Source of the DNA: Tropicimonas sp. IMCC34011
Lineage (GTDB): Bacteria > Pseudomonadota > Alphaproteobacteria > Rhodobacterales > Rhodobacteraceae
NCBI RefSeq assembly: GCF_003390865.1
Contig: NZ_QMEJ01000003.1
Span: 62,001-126,000 of the forward strand
Direction of reading: 5' to 3'
Length of the DNA: 64,000 nt
Shown: positions 63,790 to 64,000 of the stretch, in pieces
Numbering within the stretch: position 1 is the first letter of the stretch
How the letters are laid out: each line of letters starts with the position of its first letter
Notes under the pieces: model-generated
What the model was told of the DNA's origin: nothing
The model's database searches: none
Seen by the model: the letters and a program-made list of their open reading frames with translations, nothing else
Translations under genes and position numbers: made by a program

Positions 63790-64000
63790 ATGTCCAGACA
63801 GCCACCCGCGCGCGGCGCGAGCCTTGTCACTCATGTCGCAACCGAGATGCGGGATCGCATCCAGGCGGGCGAATTCGCGCCCGGACAGATGCTACCACCA
63901 CTGCAATCCATGGCCGATAGCTGGAATGTCAGCCGCACCGTCGTTCGCGAGGCGCTGTCGCAGCTATCCTCCGAAGGGCTGATCCATTCGCGGCAGGGCC
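63790..64000 (+). CDS. GntR-family regulator (cut by the window end)
   Basis: The first 70 residues show a GntR winged HTH (MRDRIQAGEFAPGQMLPPLQ, then WNVSRTVVREALSQLSSEGL). The ligand domain lies beyond the window, so the FCD or UTRA subfamily cannot be settled, although the FadR-like 'VSRTVVREAL' favours FCD. Divergence from the larACE operon makes it the likely local regulator. Confidence 0.88.
   Translation, partial: MSRQPPARGASLVTHVATEMRDRIQAGEFAPGQMLPPLQSMADSWNVSRTVVREALSQLSSEGLIHSRQG

Noticed and set aside
1-64000. tRNA, rRNA, CRISPR arrays, insertion sequences, replication origin
   Set aside because: Intergenic gaps were read for cloverleaf, repeat-spacer and inverted-repeat/transposase patterns; none was convincing.

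Overview
The window is high-GC DNA from an alphaproteobacterium, most likely Rhodobacteraceae/Roseobacteraceae. The strongest indicators are a RegB/RegA-type redox two-component pair at the left edge (RegB heptad GGLNNPF, RegA phospho-Asp63) and the intergenic stem-loop with a flanking TTCTTCAAATAC tract near 34.5 kb that I recall as common in this family. There are no rRNA or tRNA genes, no CRISPR array and no insertion sequence that I can see.

Region 1 (1-9.2 kb): regB (cut by the window edge), regA, a small lipoprotein, ugd (UDP-glucose dehydrogenase) and a complete peptide/nickel-type ABC importer (dppABCDF-like), with a strong hairpin between the binding-protein gene and the permease genes. 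Region 2 (9.2-27.2 kb) is an organic-acid block. It holds galB-galC-galD (the lower part of the gallate/protocatechuate 4,5-cleavage route) with a LysR regulator that has two tandem HTH domains. Next come a TauE/SafE permease and a divergent LysR gene, then an operon made of a TTT importer (TctC plus a TctA-TctB fusion), a second PrpF-type isomerase, a ThDP enzyme and a D-2-hydroxyacid dehydrogenase. An AbrB-type membrane protein lies divergent from gntR-tcuA-tcuB (tricarballylate oxidation), followed by a 6-phosphogluconate-dehydrogenase-like protein. Region 3 (27.3-36 kb) has an MscS-type channel, ribonuclease R, a PAAR-tip protein paired with a DcrB-like protein, and a MltB-type lytic transglycosylase.

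Region 4 (36-64 kb) looks like an acquired catabolic island. It opens with 700 bp of debris, including the C-terminus of a VapC-type PIN toxin. The left half has an ABC importer operon (MmgE/PrpD, fused permease, binding protein, ATPase, enolase-superfamily dehydratase), a second enolase-superfamily gene, a TRAP importer operon with a HAD hydrolase and a Gfo/Idh oxidoreductase, a CoA-transferase plus DapA-family aldolase followed by a wrecked FGGY sugar-kinase gene, and a divergent DapA-family/crotonase pair. These units share LacI-type palindromes (consensus ATGTAAGSGSTTACAT), so they are probably one regulon, although no LacI gene is in the window.

The right half is a tight seven-gene operon divergent from a gntR gene: IlvD/Edd dehydratase, LarA-family racemase/epimerase, Gfo/Idh oxidoreductase, GMC oxidoreductase, aldehyde dehydrogenase, LarC and LarE. 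LarA enzymes need the nickel-pincer nucleotide cofactor that LarC and LarE help make, so the operon carries both the nickel enzyme and two of its three cofactor genes inside a sugar- or hydroxy-acid pathway. My inference is that the LarA homologue epimerises a hydroxyl next to the carboxylate of a sugar acid so that the dehydratase can act on it. This is the strongest candidate for an undescribed system here.
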